Below are positions 21,804 to 32,809 of a DNA stretch of 64,000 nucleotides, piece after piece. The first letter of the stretch is position 1. Every line of letters starts with the position of its first letter. The notes below the pieces were generated by a model. That model did not search any database, was not told where the DNA came from, and saw only the letters and a program-made list of their open reading frames with translations. The stretch lies in the NCBI GenBank assembly GCA_902540805.1, contig CACBON010000001.1:1-64000 (forward strand), read 5' to 3'. Made by a program: the position numbers and the translations under genes. Source of the stretch: an uncultured Alphaproteobacteria bacterium (lineage in GTDB: Bacteria; Pseudomonadota; Alphaproteobacteria; Methylaequorales; Methylaequoraceae).

Positions 21804-23939
21804 CTATATTTTTATTACTTCGACTAGATTATCTGAGAAAGTTGGAGCGTTTCCCATATCTGCTAAATTAGCTGAGCTTATACTGTTAACTGTTCCATCG
21901 TTGAGTTGTCTCCAATATCCGAGTGTGGAAACGACAATACCTGACGAAACATCAGATGTTATTTTAGCAACACCTTTATAAGAACCTCTGTCATTAAATA
22001 CTTTTACATTATCACCATCTTTAATATTTCTTTGTTTTGAATCAATTTCGCTTATTAAAACAAATTGGTCTCCCTGAACCCTCTGCTTGTCTGTCATATT
22101 TGCATAACACGAATTTAAAAATGCATGACTTTTTGGAGTTATTACGTTTAAAGGATATTTTTTGGCAAGTTGCGGGTTAGTTTGTTTTGACTCAAGTTGA
22201 GGAACATAATCCGGAAGAGGAGGGAGATCTTGACCTGGTTGATAATCCTCGTACATTTGTCTGAATGGACCGGCAACAAAATTTTTCACATCTTTTAGAA
22301 TAAACTCACATTTACCTGATTCTGTAGGGAACTTACCATCTTTGTGGGGTGCTCGTGTATCTTTGCAACCAACATTTAATCTTGCAAACCCTTTTACCTT
22401 CAATTTTTCAAGTGTAATTCCCTCACACGCAGGTGCTGACCAATCCACATAGTTTTCTAAACATTTTTCATCACTCCAACTGAATTGATCTTCTTTTAAA
22501 TTCATCTTTTTTGCTAATCTCCTGAATATTTCATAATTTGGTAAAGCTTCTCCTGGTGCATCAACACATTTCTCATTGTATGTTAGGTATAAGTGACCCC
22601 AGGATAATATCATATCTTCATGTTCTGCACCCATTGTCGCGGGTAGAAGAATATCTGCATAAGATGCTGTGTCAGAAATAAAATGTTCAGCAGAAACTAA
22701 GAATAAATCTTCTCTCTTTAAACCTTTAATTATTTTTTCCGTTTCGGCTGCTTGGGTAACAGGGTTAGCGTTCCAGCACATCATGGACATAATTGGTTTG
22801 TCCTTTTCTATATTTTCCCCTAGTAAGGCTCTTCCAATCTGGAGAGCGTTAACAACTCTTGTCCCTTTAGGGATTAAATCCGGTCTGCATATAACATCAA
22901 ATTTGTACGGATGTTCCCACACAGGAAATTGAGTGATTCCTCCACCAACATGTTTCCATGCACCAGTTAATGCTGGTATACAGGTAACAGCTCTAATTGT
23001 TTGCCCACCTCCATAATGTCTCTCAAGTGCAACTCCAATTCTTATTCCAACTGGTTGAAATGTAGCAATTTCTTGAGCCAATTTTTTAATATCTTCTTCA
23101 CTAATTCCGGTTATTTTAGACGCCCATTTAGGATCTTTATCTTTAACATGCTCTTTTAACTCTTCAAATCCATTTGTATGATTATTTATATAATCCATAT
23201 CTGTTAGATCGTTATAAATAATATGATTTATCATTGCTACTGCCAAAGCGCCGTCTGAACCAGGAATTGGTTCGATATGCCAATCAGCTTGTTTAGCAGT
23301 TCTAGATTTATATGAATCAATTACAACAACTTTGGCTCCTCTTTTTTTAGCTTCTTGAATAATTGTCCAATGATGAAGATTGGTACTTACACTGTTACAA
23401 GCCCAAATAACAATGTATTTACTGTGAATGTAACTCTCAGGATCTAATCCAGCTGTTGGTCCTATCGTGGTTAGCCAAGCTGTACATGAACCTTCCCCGC
23501 AAAAAGTTCTCTCACAAACAGTTGCACCAAGAGCATTAAAGAAAGAGTCACCTCCATTTAAACCATGAACTAAACCTTGATTTCCCAAATAACTATAGGG
23601 AATAATTGATTCAGGTCCATACTCATTAATTAGAGACTTCCATTTTGATGCAATTGTTTCTAGTGCTTCATCCCAAGTGATTCTTTCAAATTTTTTCTTT
23701 CCTTTTTTCCCAACACGTTTATGGGGATATAATAAACGATCTGGATGATAGTGTCTTTTTTCGTAGTCTTTGAGTTTGACACAAAGTACACCGTCAGTCA
23801 TAGGGTGATCAGGGTTTCCTCTAACACTAAGAAGCTTATTGTCTGCAACTTCATAAATCATTGCACATGTATCGGGGCAGTCATGAGGGCAACCACCAAA
23901 ATGTTTTTTTATGGAATAATCATCCATACAAATCTCCAC
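21804..23939 (-). CDS. Molybdopterin-dependent oxidoreductase (DMSO reductase superfamily)
   Basis: GGCPHDCPDTCAMIYEVADNKLLSVRGNPDHPMTDGVLCVK; WDEALETIA; C-terminal molybdopterin dinucleotide-binding region. Confidence 0.93.
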   Translation of the reverse strand: MEICMDDYSIKKHFGGCPHDCPDTCAMIYEVADNKLLSVRGNPDHPMTDGVLCVKLKDYEKRHYHPDRLLYPHKRVGKKGKKKFERITWDEALETIASKWKSLINEYGPESIIPYSYLGNQGLVHGLNGGDSFFNALGATVCERTFCGEGSCTAWLTTIGPTAGLDPESYIHSKYIVIWACNSVSTNLHHWTIIQEAKKRGAKVVVIDSYKSRTAKQADWHIEPIPGSDGALAVAMINHIIYNDLTDMDYINNHTNGFEELKEHVKDKDPKWASKITGISEEDIKKLAQEIATFQPVGIRIGVALERHYGGGQTIRAVTCIPALTGAWKHVGGGITQFPVWEHPYKFDVICRPDLIPKGTRVVNALQIGRALLGENIEKDKPIMSMMCWNANPVTQAAETEKIIKGLKREDLFLVSAEHFISDTASYADILLPATMGAEHEDMILSWGHLYLTYNEKCVDAPGEALPNYEIFRRLAKKMNLKEDQFSWSDEKCLENYVDWSAPACEGITLEKLKVKGFARLNVGCKDTRAPHKDGKFPTESGKCEFILKDVKNFVAGPFRQMYEDYQPGQDLPPLPDYVPQLESKQTNPQLAKKYPLNVITPKSHAFLNSCYANMTDKQRVQGDQFVLISEIDSKQRNIKDGDNVKVFNDRGSYKGVAKITSDVSSGIVVSTLGYWRQLNDGTVNSISSANLADMGNAPTFSDNLVEVIKI

Positions 23940-24015
23940 ATAATTCCAGGTTACACTATTTTATTAAAAAACAAAATTATTTTTAAATTTCTTAAATTAC
24001 AATGGAGAATTTTCG

Positions 24016-25503
24016 TTATTTTTTTTCTTTTAAGTACCTGTCTGTGATGTGTTTTTCGAAGTATTTTAAATTTAGTTTTTCACCTGTCACATTTAATAAA
24101 AGTTCGTCAATTTTATAATAATTACCGTGGTTATGAATATTTTTTTTCAACCAATTGATTATTGGTAAAAAATTTCCTTTTTTTAAATCGTTTTCTAATT
24201 TAGGATTTTGTTTTTTTATACAATCAAAAATCTGAGCTGCAATAAATGCTCCAATACTATAAGTAGGAAAATAACCAAAATCTCCACCAAACCAATGAAT
24301 ATCCTGCAAACAACCGTTTTGGTCACTATCAACTTTTATATTGAATATATTATAAAATTCTTGATTCCACAGTTCCGGAAGAAACATTACATCAAAGTCC
24401 TCTTCAATAATCTTTTTTTCAATTTTGAACCTATGCATTATATGAAGAGGATAATGAACTTCGTCAGCATCTACTCTTATATAGTTCTTTTTTACCTGCT
24501 TTCTGTTTCTATAAATATTTTCTTGATTCCAAGTAGGATTTTTCTTCCCAAAATTATTCTTGATTATTTTTTCGATTAAATGGCTTACTTGTAGAGATTT
24601 AATAATTTGCATTTCAATAAAAAGTGATTGGCTTTCATGAAGTGACATTCCTCCAGATGAGCCTAATGGCTGATGCAACCATTTTTTAGGTAGTCCTTGT
24701 TCATAAATAGCGTGACCAGTTTCGTGCATAAGAGCATCAAAGCAAGAAAATGAGTCTGCATGATTATATCTTGTAGTAATTCTAATATCTTCAGAACTTC
24801 CACCGCAAAAAGGATGTGAACTTTTATCAATTCTTCCGCGAGAAAAATCAAAGCCAAGTTTTTTCATAAAATCTTTTGATAGTTCAAATTGTTCTGATTC
24901 TGAGAGATTTTCGGTAAAAGAAATTGTTTTATAGCTTCTTTGTTTTTCTAAAATTGACGGGATATTCTTTTTTAAAAACGATTCTATCCTAGAAAAAATT
25001 TTTGTAATGCGTGAAGAGGTCAGTGATCTATCGTATTTAGATAATAAACAATCATATTTTGTTTTATCCTTTTTTTGAGATAGTATTTCAGACTCAATCT
25101 TTATTACATCAACAAGCTTTTTAAATGATTTTTTAACTAAATTAAAATTTGATTTTAGTTTAGCTTTTCTCCATTCACCTTCACACAAAATTGCAAGTGA
25201 AGTTTTTTTTTTTATATATTCATATGGAATGAAATCAAAGTATTCAAACTTATCTTTCATTAAATTAAGGTTTAATTTATCTTCTGGACTTAGAATGGAA
25301 TCATTAATCTTTTTAAATAATTCTTTTTTTTTAATTTGATCAAAAATACTTTTTTTGTAATCAAGAATTTTTTGTATTTGTCTAACACGCTGATTTCTTG
25401 ATTTTTGTGGCATATATGTAGCCATGTCCCAATTTAAGATACCATTAATATCATTTAGTAAACTTTGCTCTTCAAAAAGATTTTTAAGTTTTACATAGGT
25501 CAT
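24016..25503 (-). CDS. Carboxypeptidase M32
   Basis: HETGHAIYEQGLP (HExxH-type), RVDADEVHYPLHIMHRFKIEKKII, WNWDMATYMP-like N-terminus (LNWDMATYMP). Confidence 0.93.
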   Translation of the reverse strand: MTYVKLKNLFEEQSLLNDINGILNWDMATYMPQKSRNQRVRQIQKILDYKKSIFDQIKKKELFKKINDSILSPEDKLNLNLMKDKFEYFDFIPYEYIKKKTSLAILCEGEWRKAKLKSNFNLVKKSFKKLVDVIKIESEILSQKKDKTKYDCLLSKYDRSLTSSRITKIFSRIESFLKKNIPSILEKQRSYKTISFTENLSESEQFELSKDFMKKLGFDFSRGRIDKSSHPFCGGSSEDIRITTRYNHADSFSCFDALMHETGHAIYEQGLPKKWLHQPLGSSGGMSLHESQSLFIEMQIIKSLQVSHLIEKIIKNNFGKKNPTWNQENIYRNRKQVKKNYIRVDADEVHYPLHIMHRFKIEKKIIEEDFDVMFLPELWNQEFYNIFNIKVDSDQNGCLQDIHWFGGDFGYFPTYSIGAFIAAQIFDCIKKQNPKLENDLKKGNFLPIINWLKKNIHNHGNYYKIDELLLNVTGEKLNLKYFEKHITDRYLKEKK

Positions 25504-25679
25504 TGTCTTAATTTACATATAAATATTTAAGTGTTTCTTATTTTTATTTATTTAGTAATTATTGGTAATAAATAAAGAATTTATTATTTCTGTTATCACA
25601 TTGTATTTTGAAATTGTTTATAAAAGTTATATTATTAAGTAACATTTTTCTTACAAATAAATTTTAAAAAATTGACGAA

Positions 25680-27530
25680 ATGAAAGAGATTTTTTACCCC
25701 ATTTTAGCCTTTTCTCCAATCTTTTTAGCTGGAATTCTTTTGATTGTTTTTAGAATTGCAGCTAAAATTGCAATGCCCCTAGTTTTTATATTTACTAGCA
25801 TTATTTCTTATTTTATTTGGGGAATGAGTGAAGCCAGAATTTTAGCCTCAACTCTTCAGGGCCTAATTATTAGTATAAGTATTTTATGGATTATTTTCGG
25901 TGCTATTTTGTTATTAAACACACTAAAATATTCAGGTGCAATAAACACTATCAGATCTGGATTTTCTGACATAAGTAAAGATAGAAGAGTTCAAGTTATT
26001 ATAATCGCGTGGTTGTTTGGGTGTTTTATTGAAGGAGCTTCAGGTTTTGGTACTCCTGCTGCAGTAGCTGCACCATTGATGGTTGCTGTTGGTTTTCCTC
26101 CGATTGCTGCAGTAGTTTTTGGTATGATGATACAATCCACACCTGTTTCTTTTGGTGCAGTAGGAACGCCTTTATTGGTTGGTGTTCAGGGTGGACTAGA
26201 CAAAATAAGCATTTCTAATAAGTTATTGGACAATGGATTGGAATGGAATTCATTCTTTGATTCTATAGTTATTAAAGTCGCAATAATTCACTCAATTTGT
26301 GGACTACTTATGCCAATTTTATTAGTAGTCGTAATGACGAGATTTTTTGGTAAAAAAAAATCTTGGTTTGAAGGTTTATCAATATTTCCTTTTGCAATCT
26401 TTGCATCATTGAGCTTCACAATACCATATTTATTAACAGGTATCTTTCTTGGCCCAGAATTTCCATCTATAATAGGAGGATTAACTGGATTATTTATAGT
26501 TACAATTGCTACAAAAAGAAAATTTCTTATTCCAAAAGATGAATGGGACTTTCAACCTTCAAAAAATTGGCCATTAAACTGGATTTGTAACCCTCAAAAT
26601 AAAGAAGTTATAGAAAATAAAAGAAAAATAGGAAGTTTTATGGCCTGGCTTCCTTATTTATTACTCGCTTTACTACTTGTATTTTCAAGAACTTTTGAAC
26701 CGTTAAAAAAATTTCTACAATCTGTAAATATTAAGTTTGAAAATATTTTAAATGAAGAAAATATAAGTGCAAGTTTTCAATTTTTATATCTTCCTGGGGG
26801 AATTTTAATTTTTATTTGTTTTATCACTTTTTTCCTACATAGAATGACTTCTAAGGAAATTAGTTCGTCAATAATCGATTCATCAAAAACTATTTTAAGT
26901 GCAGGCTTTGTTTTGATATTTACAGTTCCGCTGGTAAGAATAATGATTAACTCTGGCGTTAATTATAATGATGTTACCAGTATGCCAATTTCTATGGCTC
27001 AAGGTGTATCGAACCTGATGGGACAAATATATCCTATATTTGCACCAACTGTTGGTGCCATTGGAGCATTTCTAGCTGGCTCTAATACTGTTAGTAACCT
27101 GATGCTTAGTCAATTTCAATATGAAACTGCAAATCTTTTGAACATTTCAGGGGTGTTGATGGTTGCTGCACAAAGTGTTGGAGCAGCAGCTGGAAATATG
27201 ATAGCTATACATAATGTTGTAGCAGCTTCAGCTACAGTTGGTTTATTTGGAAGAGAGGGTAATGTTTTAAGGATTACTTTAATCCCAACTATTTACTATC
27301 TTACCTTATCAGGAATTATCACTTATTGTTTTCTTCACTTTACAAAAGATGATTCAAGAAAAATGAAAATAACAGATGTAAAAACATTTTCGGGTCCAAT
27401 GGGCATGGGGTTGATAAAATCATATAAATCTGGAAATAAGACATACTGCATTTACAATACAATAGAGGGACAACAAAAAATAATACTAGAGAGCCAAATA
27501 TTAGAATGCGCAGCTAGCAAATCAGAGTAA
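25680..27530 (+). CDS. L-lactate permease family transporter
   Basis: Polytopic; [66 protein letters not shown]. Confidence 0.93.
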   Translation: MKEIFYPILAFSPIFLAGILLIVFRIAAKIAMPLVFIFTSIISYFIWGMSEARILASTLQGLIISISILWIIFGAILLLNTLKYSGAINTIRSGFSDISKDRRVQVIIIAWLFGCFIEGASGFGTPAAVAAPLMVAVGFPPIAAVVFGMMIQSTPVSFGAVGTPLLVGVQGGLDKISISNKLLDNGLEWNSFFDSIVIKVAIIHSICGLLMPILLVVVMTRFFGKKKSWFEGLSIFPFAIFASLSFTIPYLLTGIFLGPEFPSIIGGLTGLFIVTIATKRKFLIPKDEWDFQPSKNWPLNWICNPQNKEVIENKRKIGSFMAWLPYLLLALLLVFSRTFEPLKKFLQSVNIKFENILNEENISASFQFLYLPGGILIFICFITFFLHRMTSKEISSSIIDSSKTILSAGFVLIFTVPLVRIMINSGVNYNDVTSMPISMAQGVSNLMGQIYPIFAPTVGAIGAFLAGSNTVSNLMLSQFQYETANLLNISGVLMVAAQSVGAAAGNMIAIHNVVAASATVGLFGREGNVLRITLIPTIYYLTLSGIITYCFLHFTKDDSRKMKITDVKTFSGPMGMGLIKSYKSGNKTYCIYNTIEGQQKIILESQILECAASKSE

Positions 27531-27536
27531 AAATTT

Positions 27537-28580
27537 ATGGATCCATGTACTCAAGGTTTGATTGGAGCAACTTTTTCTTCACTATTTTCTAATAAAAAAG
27601 ATATTCGAAAAGCTTCTTTGTGTGGGGCAATCGGGGGATTAGCACCAGATTTAGATATTTTTATAAGATCCGAAAATGACCAACTTCTTTTTATTGAATA
27701 CCATAGACATTTTACACATTCTTTATTTTTTGCGCCAATTGGAAGTATATTTATTTCTTTGATAATTTTTACTTGTTTCTACAAGTTAAGAATGTCATTA
27801 AGATTTATATACTTGTTTACTTTGATTGGATTTTTGAGTCATGGTTTACTTGATTCCCTTACAAGTTACGGAACATCTCTTTTTTGGCCCCTAAGTCAAT
27901 CTAGAGTTTCTTTGAATCTAATATCGATTGTAGATCCTATATTTACTTTTACTTTAGTTTTTTTGTTAATTTTTTCCTTGCTTAAAAAATCAACTTCTTT
28001 AATAAGATCAAGTATTTTGTTTAGTTTTTTTTATATTTTCCTTTGTTTTCAAAAACATCTACAAGTAAAAGAATTTATTTTTGAAATATCTGAGAGAAGA
28101 GGGCACAACATAGAAAGGTTAATTATTAAACCAACAATTGGAAATATAATTCTGTGGAGAAGTGTTTATAGAACAAAAAACAAATATTATGTTGATGCTG
28201 TATATGCACCTTTTTTTTATAAACCAAAATTTAAATCGGGAGCTATTTTAAATGCTATTGATAAAGAATCAGTTTTCCCAGAGTTAAAGTCAAATTCAAT
28301 TCAAAGAGAGGATATTCGGAGATTCTCTTTTTTTTCAGATGATTATATATACATTCATCCATTAAATAAATTTTTAATTGGTGATCTTAGATATGGATTT
28401 TTGCCTTATGACGATAAATCTTTATGGGGAATTGAAATAAATACGAAAACTCCTGAAATTCATGTAGATTTTAAAAATTTAAGAAATTTTAATGAAAAAT
28501 TTTACAAAGAATATTGGAACATGTTATCTGGGAACTATCAATATCAAAGCTTAGAAAATTTCAAATATGAGAATCGTTGA
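27537..28580 (+). CDS. Membrane-bound metal-dependent hydrolase (YdjM family)
   Basis: MDPCTQGLIGATFSSLF...GLAPDLDIFIR...YHRHFTHSLFFAPIG...HGLLDSLTSYGTSLFWPLS. Confidence 0.88.
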   Translation: MDPCTQGLIGATFSSLFSNKKDIRKASLCGAIGGLAPDLDIFIRSENDQLLFIEYHRHFTHSLFFAPIGSIFISLIIFTCFYKLRMSLRFIYLFTLIGFLSHGLLDSLTSYGTSLFWPLSQSRVSLNLISIVDPIFTFTLVFLLIFSLLKKSTSLIRSSILFSFFYIFLCFQKHLQVKEFIFEISERRGHNIERLIIKPTIGNIILWRSVYRTKNKYYVDAVYAPFFYKPKFKSGAILNAIDKESVFPELKSNSIQREDIRRFSFFSDDYIYIHPLNKFLIGDLRYGFLPYDDKSLWGIEINTKTPEIHVDFKNLRNFNEKFYKEYWNMLSGNYQYQSLENFKYENR

Positions 28581-28642
28581 TCAACTTTAATGAATTATTT
28601 ACTAGATATGGCAAATTAATTTTGAATGATTATCTTATTAAC

Positions 28643-29242
28643 ATGTTAAAAAAAAAATATATTCTATTAATTTCACCACTTCTTTTTCTTTCATCAAAGA
28701 TTTCTGCTCTTCCTGCTTGTGATGGAAACTTTGTAAGACATTGCTATGGAACAATCTTTCACCAAAATGGTGAAAAATATGTCGGAGAGATCAAGGATAA
28801 CAAGTATAATGGTAAAGGATCATACTTATTTATTAACGGAAATGTTTATATTGGTGAGTTTAAAGATGGATTACAAAATGGTCAAGGAACCTTCACATTT
28901 GCAAATGGCGATAAATATGAAGGAGGATTTAAAAATGGTTATTACCATGGAAAAGGTTCTTCAACTTTTTCAGACGGAGAGAATTATACAGGAGATTTCG
29001 TAGACGACCTTCCTCACGGTGAAGGAACCCATAAATTTTCCGATGGATCAATATATGTTGGACAATTTGTAGATGGTATGAGATCCGGAGAGGGGACAAT
29101 AACTTATTCGAATGGAGATAAATACACTGGTAGCTTTAAAAAAAACTTATTTGACGGTTATGGAACGTTAACGTTACAAGACGGATCAATAAAAAAAGGA
29201 ATGTTCAAAGCTAATAAATTTATTGGTAATTCAAAGCAATAG
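28643..29242 (+). CDS. Secreted MORN-repeat protein
   Basis: About 7 repeats of Y.GE(F/I)KDG..NGKG....ANGD.Y; signal peptide from M at 28643 (ORF track starts at a TTG, 28577). Confidence 0.88.
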   Translation: MLKKKYILLISPLLFLSSKISALPACDGNFVRHCYGTIFHQNGEKYVGEIKDNKYNGKGSYLFINGNVYIGEFKDGLQNGQGTFTFANGDKYEGGFKNGYYHGKGSSTFSDGENYTGDFVDDLPHGEGTHKFSDGSIYVGQFVDGMRSGEGTITYSNGDKYTGSFKKNLFDGYGTLTLQDGSIKKGMFKANKFIGNSKQ

Positions 29243-29309
29243 ATCCTCAGTTTTAAACAATCGTTGTAAAACTATTTACTTTATTTAACCATGAACTTTT
29301 AACAAATAT

Positions 29310-29951
29310 TTAATTAACAGTGTTTATTTTTTCTATTTGCTCTAAAAAAGAAGAATCATCAAGCCTCATTAAAATTGAAGATTTATCATTTAATGCTGAT
29401 TCTGGAGTTCGATGTAAAATTCCATGTTTTCCACCACGAAAAATTGCAATATCCCATTTATTTAAATATCTTATCGCTGATCTGTCTTTAATTATATTTT
29501 CATTTGGTTTTCCACTAATAAAAGCATTCCTGTCTGCGGCATTATCAGGAAGTAATTCTGTACCTTGTCCGGAATAAGTTACTAAACATCTATAAGGGAC
29601 CATATCAACATGAAAACGTTTACAACCTCTCTCAGATCCCAACCAAAAACTTATTTTGTCTTTTTCTTGAAATAAACAAAACATTTTACAAATTTCACTC
29701 ATATCATTTAACCAATTGTCAAAAAATATGTTTTTCCTAATTTTTGATGGAAGTTTTTCTTCTGTAAGCTTGCTAATGTCCTTTAAGCTATTCTCTAATG
29801 AAACATAACCTGAAGTTGAAAAAGGAGTTATGTTTAATTCACTAAAGAAAAGATTGGAATCCTCAGGAACTTGACGATTCAAAATCGCTAATTGATGGTT
29901 ATTATGTTTGAAATCCATTAAGGATTTCATATTTTCGCAATTTAAAATCAT
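29310..29951 (-). CDS. DUF1826 domain-containing protein
   Basis: RFHVDMVPYRCLVTYSGQGTELLPDNAADR...GKHGILHRTPE; located with a TonB receptor preceded by a Zur-like box. Confidence 0.72.
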   Translation of the reverse strand: MILNCENMKSLMDFKHNNHQLAILNRQVPEDSNLFFSELNITPFSTSGYVSLENSLKDISKLTEEKLPSKIRKNIFFDNWLNDMSEICKMFCLFQEKDKISFWLGSERGCKRFHVDMVPYRCLVTYSGQGTELLPDNAADRNAFISGKPNENIIKDRSAIRYLNKWDIAIFRGGKHGILHRTPESALNDKSSILMRLDDSSFLEQIEKINTVN

Positions 29952-29954
29952 AAA

Positions 29955-30320
29955 TCAGAGGATAACTTCTGATAAAAAGATTGAACTATTGAGGGTATAA
30001 AGAATACTTGCGAGAATAAGATTGGTCTTAATTTTTTTATTGGTCGTACTGCATTCTTGTTCAGAATCACATTCATCATCTTGGCACTTTATTTTTTTAT
30101 TGTAGATCTCAAAAGAAATTATTAATAAAAATATAAGCGTAGTAATTGCAAAGAGATATGGTTCAGCAGCTTCTAATAATTCAGAGTTTAAAAGGAGTGA
30201 GTCCAAAAATAATGCATTTGAAGATAATGAAGCAAATGATAATGTCAAAGGCAAACCACAGCATAACAGATGTGTTAGGCCTATCCATAACAATGTGTAT
30301 GAAGAGTAATACTTAAACAT
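29955..30320 (-). CDS. Small membrane protein, MerC-like
   Basis: N-terminal TM with CC pair (GLTHLLCCGLPLTLSF), later Cys-rich loop CQDDECDSEQEC. Confidence 0.5.
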   Translation of the reverse strand: MFKYYSSYTLLWIGLTHLLCCGLPLTLSFASLSSNALFLDSLLLNSELLEAAEPYLFAITTLIFLLIISFEIYNKKIKCQDDECDSEQECSTTNKKIKTNLILASILYTLNSSIFLSEVIL

Positions 30321-30326
30321 ATTTTA

Positions 30327-32291
30327 TTAATAGAATAGCTTTAAATTAAAATTAAAACTTCTACCAGGTAATTGAACTTGACCCTTTTTTGCCTCAAGAT
30401 GATCACGGCCAACTGTATTCAGAAGATTGGTTACACTAAACATTGCATGGCCAGATAAATCTGAGTACATGAAATCTTTTGTGAGATCAAAATCTAATCT
30501 TGAGTGACCACCTGTTCTTGTATAAAAGGGACCTGTGAATTCTTTATCAAAATAATGATAATATTTAAGATTAGTATCCCATTCCTCATTAATGAGTTGT
30601 AAACCAACATTTACTTTTGATTGTGGAATTCTAGTTATAGCTTTGTCATTGGATGTTCTGTAACCTTTCAAGAGTTCCCCTACAAAATTAGCAAGGAAAT
30701 CAAAATCATCTAATTTCGTGATACCATACTGACCACTCAATTCTACTCCAGTAAATAAAGCATTATATTGATCGTGAATTACAACATTAAAATCTTCACC
30801 TTCAACATTCTGAGTATTACCGTTCCTATCCGCAGCGATAAAATCATTAATATAATTGTAATATGCTTCAATTTTTAATTTATTTAGATTTTCATCATAA
30901 TTGTATCCAAGTGATACATTGTAAGAACTCTCTTTTTCTAAGTTTAAATTACCTGTCTCGACATTTTCAAGTGCATGATGAGGACCGTCTGCGAATAATT
31001 CGACAGCATTCGGTGCTCTTTGCGTAAAGTCAAAACCTAAAAATACAGTATTGTTTGGTAAGATTTCTCTTTTTGCAGTGGAAGAAAATGCAGCAGGGAA
31101 GAAACCTTGCTCATGCTGTGTTGTTTTCAAATTTACAGATTCAATTCGACCACCAAGATCTAAATCAAATAAATCAAATTTTAATTTTTCGAGAGCAAAT
31201 AAAGCAAAACTATTTGTCTTCGTTGGAGTTAAATGACCTTCCTCTGCTCCTGTTGCACCTTGATTTTTATTCATAAAATGAAAACCGAATAATCCTTCTA
31301 CATTTTGATTGAACAGAGATTTGTGATTCAGTGATGTTTTTATTTCATATATATCATTGAAAAATGTTATATTATGATTGTTACCATCGCCTGTTCTTTC
31401 AGCATGATTATATTCAGAGACAGTGCCTTGTAAGTTAAACTTTTCAAAGATTAAATAATCTAATGCCAACGAAGAATCAAAATTTATTGTATTTCTTGTA
31501 GGGTTTAGCGATGTCATATTTTCTTCACCTTCAGGACCAGGATTTTGATAAACAGCTTCAAGTTTGTCCAATGAAACTCCAATATGATTTTGACCATCAT
31601 TATATGTTATTCCAACGCCACCAGATGTCATGAACTTTGATGAATTTGCTTGCTTAGTTGAAACATTTGCTAAATCGTAAGGTCCCGCACTTACAAGACT
31701 TCCAGAACCTCTAACAGTAAAATTGTCCACAGATTTACCAAATTTTAAAGCTGTTCCCAATTCTCCACCTGAGGTCTTGTATCCAAAACCTAATTGGACA
31801 TTTTCGTCAGAAAGAGGCTTATCTACTGCAATTAAAGGGTTTATAATGTTTACAACTCCAGCAAACCCATTGTTTCCATAAAGTAACGTACCAGGCCCTT
31901 TAATAATTTCTATTTTATCAATTAATAATGGATCATATCCAACAATATGATCCTCACCAAATTCGGAAACATCACCTAGTGAAGAACTGTTTTGTAAAAT
32001 TTTAACTCGCGAATTACCAAGACCTCTGATTATTGGACGTGAAGCATTACCCAGACCTTGTGAAGCAATACCTGGTAAATCTTTGAGCATCTGACCAATA
32101 GAGTATTGTCTGCTTTTTTCTAGTTCATGAGAATCATATAAAATATTACCCCTATCACTTTCATATTCAGTACTCGGCTTAATTTTAGAGGTTATAAATA
32201 CATCTGGTGCAACAAATATAGATTCTAATTTTTCAGCATTTGTATTAGTTACAAGTAATACAGTCAAGACGAGGGTGAATATTTTATACAT
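30327..32291 (-). CDS. TonB-dependent outer-membrane receptor, likely metal (Zn) uptake
   Basis: Plug domain (LKDLPGIASQGLGNASRPIIRGLGNSRVKIL), C-terminal beta-strand ending in aromatic (GRSFNFNLKLFY). Confidence 0.88.
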   Translation of the reverse strand: MYKIFTLVLTVLLVTNTNAEKLESIFVAPDVFITSKIKPSTEYESDRGNILYDSHELEKSRQYSIGQMLKDLPGIASQGLGNASRPIIRGLGNSRVKILQNSSSLGDVSEFGEDHIVGYDPLLIDKIEIIKGPGTLLYGNNGFAGVVNIINPLIAVDKPLSDENVQLGFGYKTSGGELGTALKFGKSVDNFTVRGSGSLVSAGPYDLANVSTKQANSSKFMTSGGVGITYNDGQNHIGVSLDKLEAVYQNPGPEGEENMTSLNPTRNTINFDSSLALDYLIFEKFNLQGTVSEYNHAERTGDGNNHNITFFNDIYEIKTSLNHKSLFNQNVEGLFGFHFMNKNQGATGAEEGHLTPTKTNSFALFALEKLKFDLFDLDLGGRIESVNLKTTQHEQGFFPAAFSSTAKREILPNNTVFLGFDFTQRAPNAVELFADGPHHALENVETGNLNLEKESSYNVSLGYNYDENLNKLKIEAYYNYINDFIAADRNGNTQNVEGEDFNVVIHDQYNALFTGVELSGQYGITKLDDFDFLANFVGELLKGYRTSNDKAITRIPQSKVNVGLQLINEEWDTNLKYYHYFDKEFTGPFYTRTGGHSRLDFDLTKDFMYSDLSGHAMFSVTNLLNTVGRDHLEAKKGQVQLPGRSFNFNLKLFY

Positions 32292-32326
32292 TGATTTTCC
32301 ATTGAATTGATGTTGATATTATTTAA

Positions 32327-32341
32327 TGTTATATTATAACA
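32327..32341. promoter_or_regulatory. Putative Zur box TGTTATATTATAACA
   Basis: Near-perfect palindrome (7-bp arms, 1-bp centre) 35 bp upstream of the TonB receptor start and about 70 bp upstream of the divergent ORF; same 15-mer at 50113-50127. Confidence 0.75.
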
Positions 32342-32410
32342 CTTTGTTCTGTGTCAACCCCAATCAAATAAAATGATTGATTTTTTTAAAACTTTTAATA
32401 ATTTGTAATT

Positions 32411-32746
32411 ATGAGTCGCGTAAAATTTTTTATTTTAAGTGTTTTAATATTTAGTCTGTCTAGCTTGACGATCTCAGCTAAAGTTATTTCGTATTGTTTA
32501 GATAAAAAATATTCTCAACTTAATGAGACAAATCATGTTCACTCCAACAAATCATGTCATTCTCAATCAAATGATGTTGATGACGTATGCTTTAATTGTG
32601 AATGTTATTATACTCAAATAAATACATTTCAAGTTGACGATATTTTAGATGCTCAAATCGATAATTCTTTTTTTAATATCTTAACGTTTACATTTGATTC
32701 CCTAAACCCCTTACTAAGACCACCCCCGCCAAAACTTTTTTCCTAA
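32411..32746 (+). CDS. Small secreted Cys/His-rich putative metal-binding protein
   Basis: Signal peptide followed by HVHSNKSCHSQSNDVDDVCFNCECYYTQ. Confidence 0.55.
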   Translation: MSRVKFFILSVLIFSLSSLTISAKVISYCLDKKYSQLNETNHVHSNKSCHSQSNDVDDVCFNCECYYTQINTFQVDDILDAQIDNSFFNILTFTFDSLNPLLRPPPPKLFS

Positions 32747-32809
32747 TTTTATTTCAAAGCTTTGAGACAAAGTTAGTCTTGAATTTATTTCTGATTATTA
32801 GGAGAAAAG

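Noticed and set aside
28746-29003. 85-aa plus-strand ORF in an alternate frame
   Set aside because: Out-of-frame reading of the MORN repeats; the periodic nucleotide repeat keeps it open.
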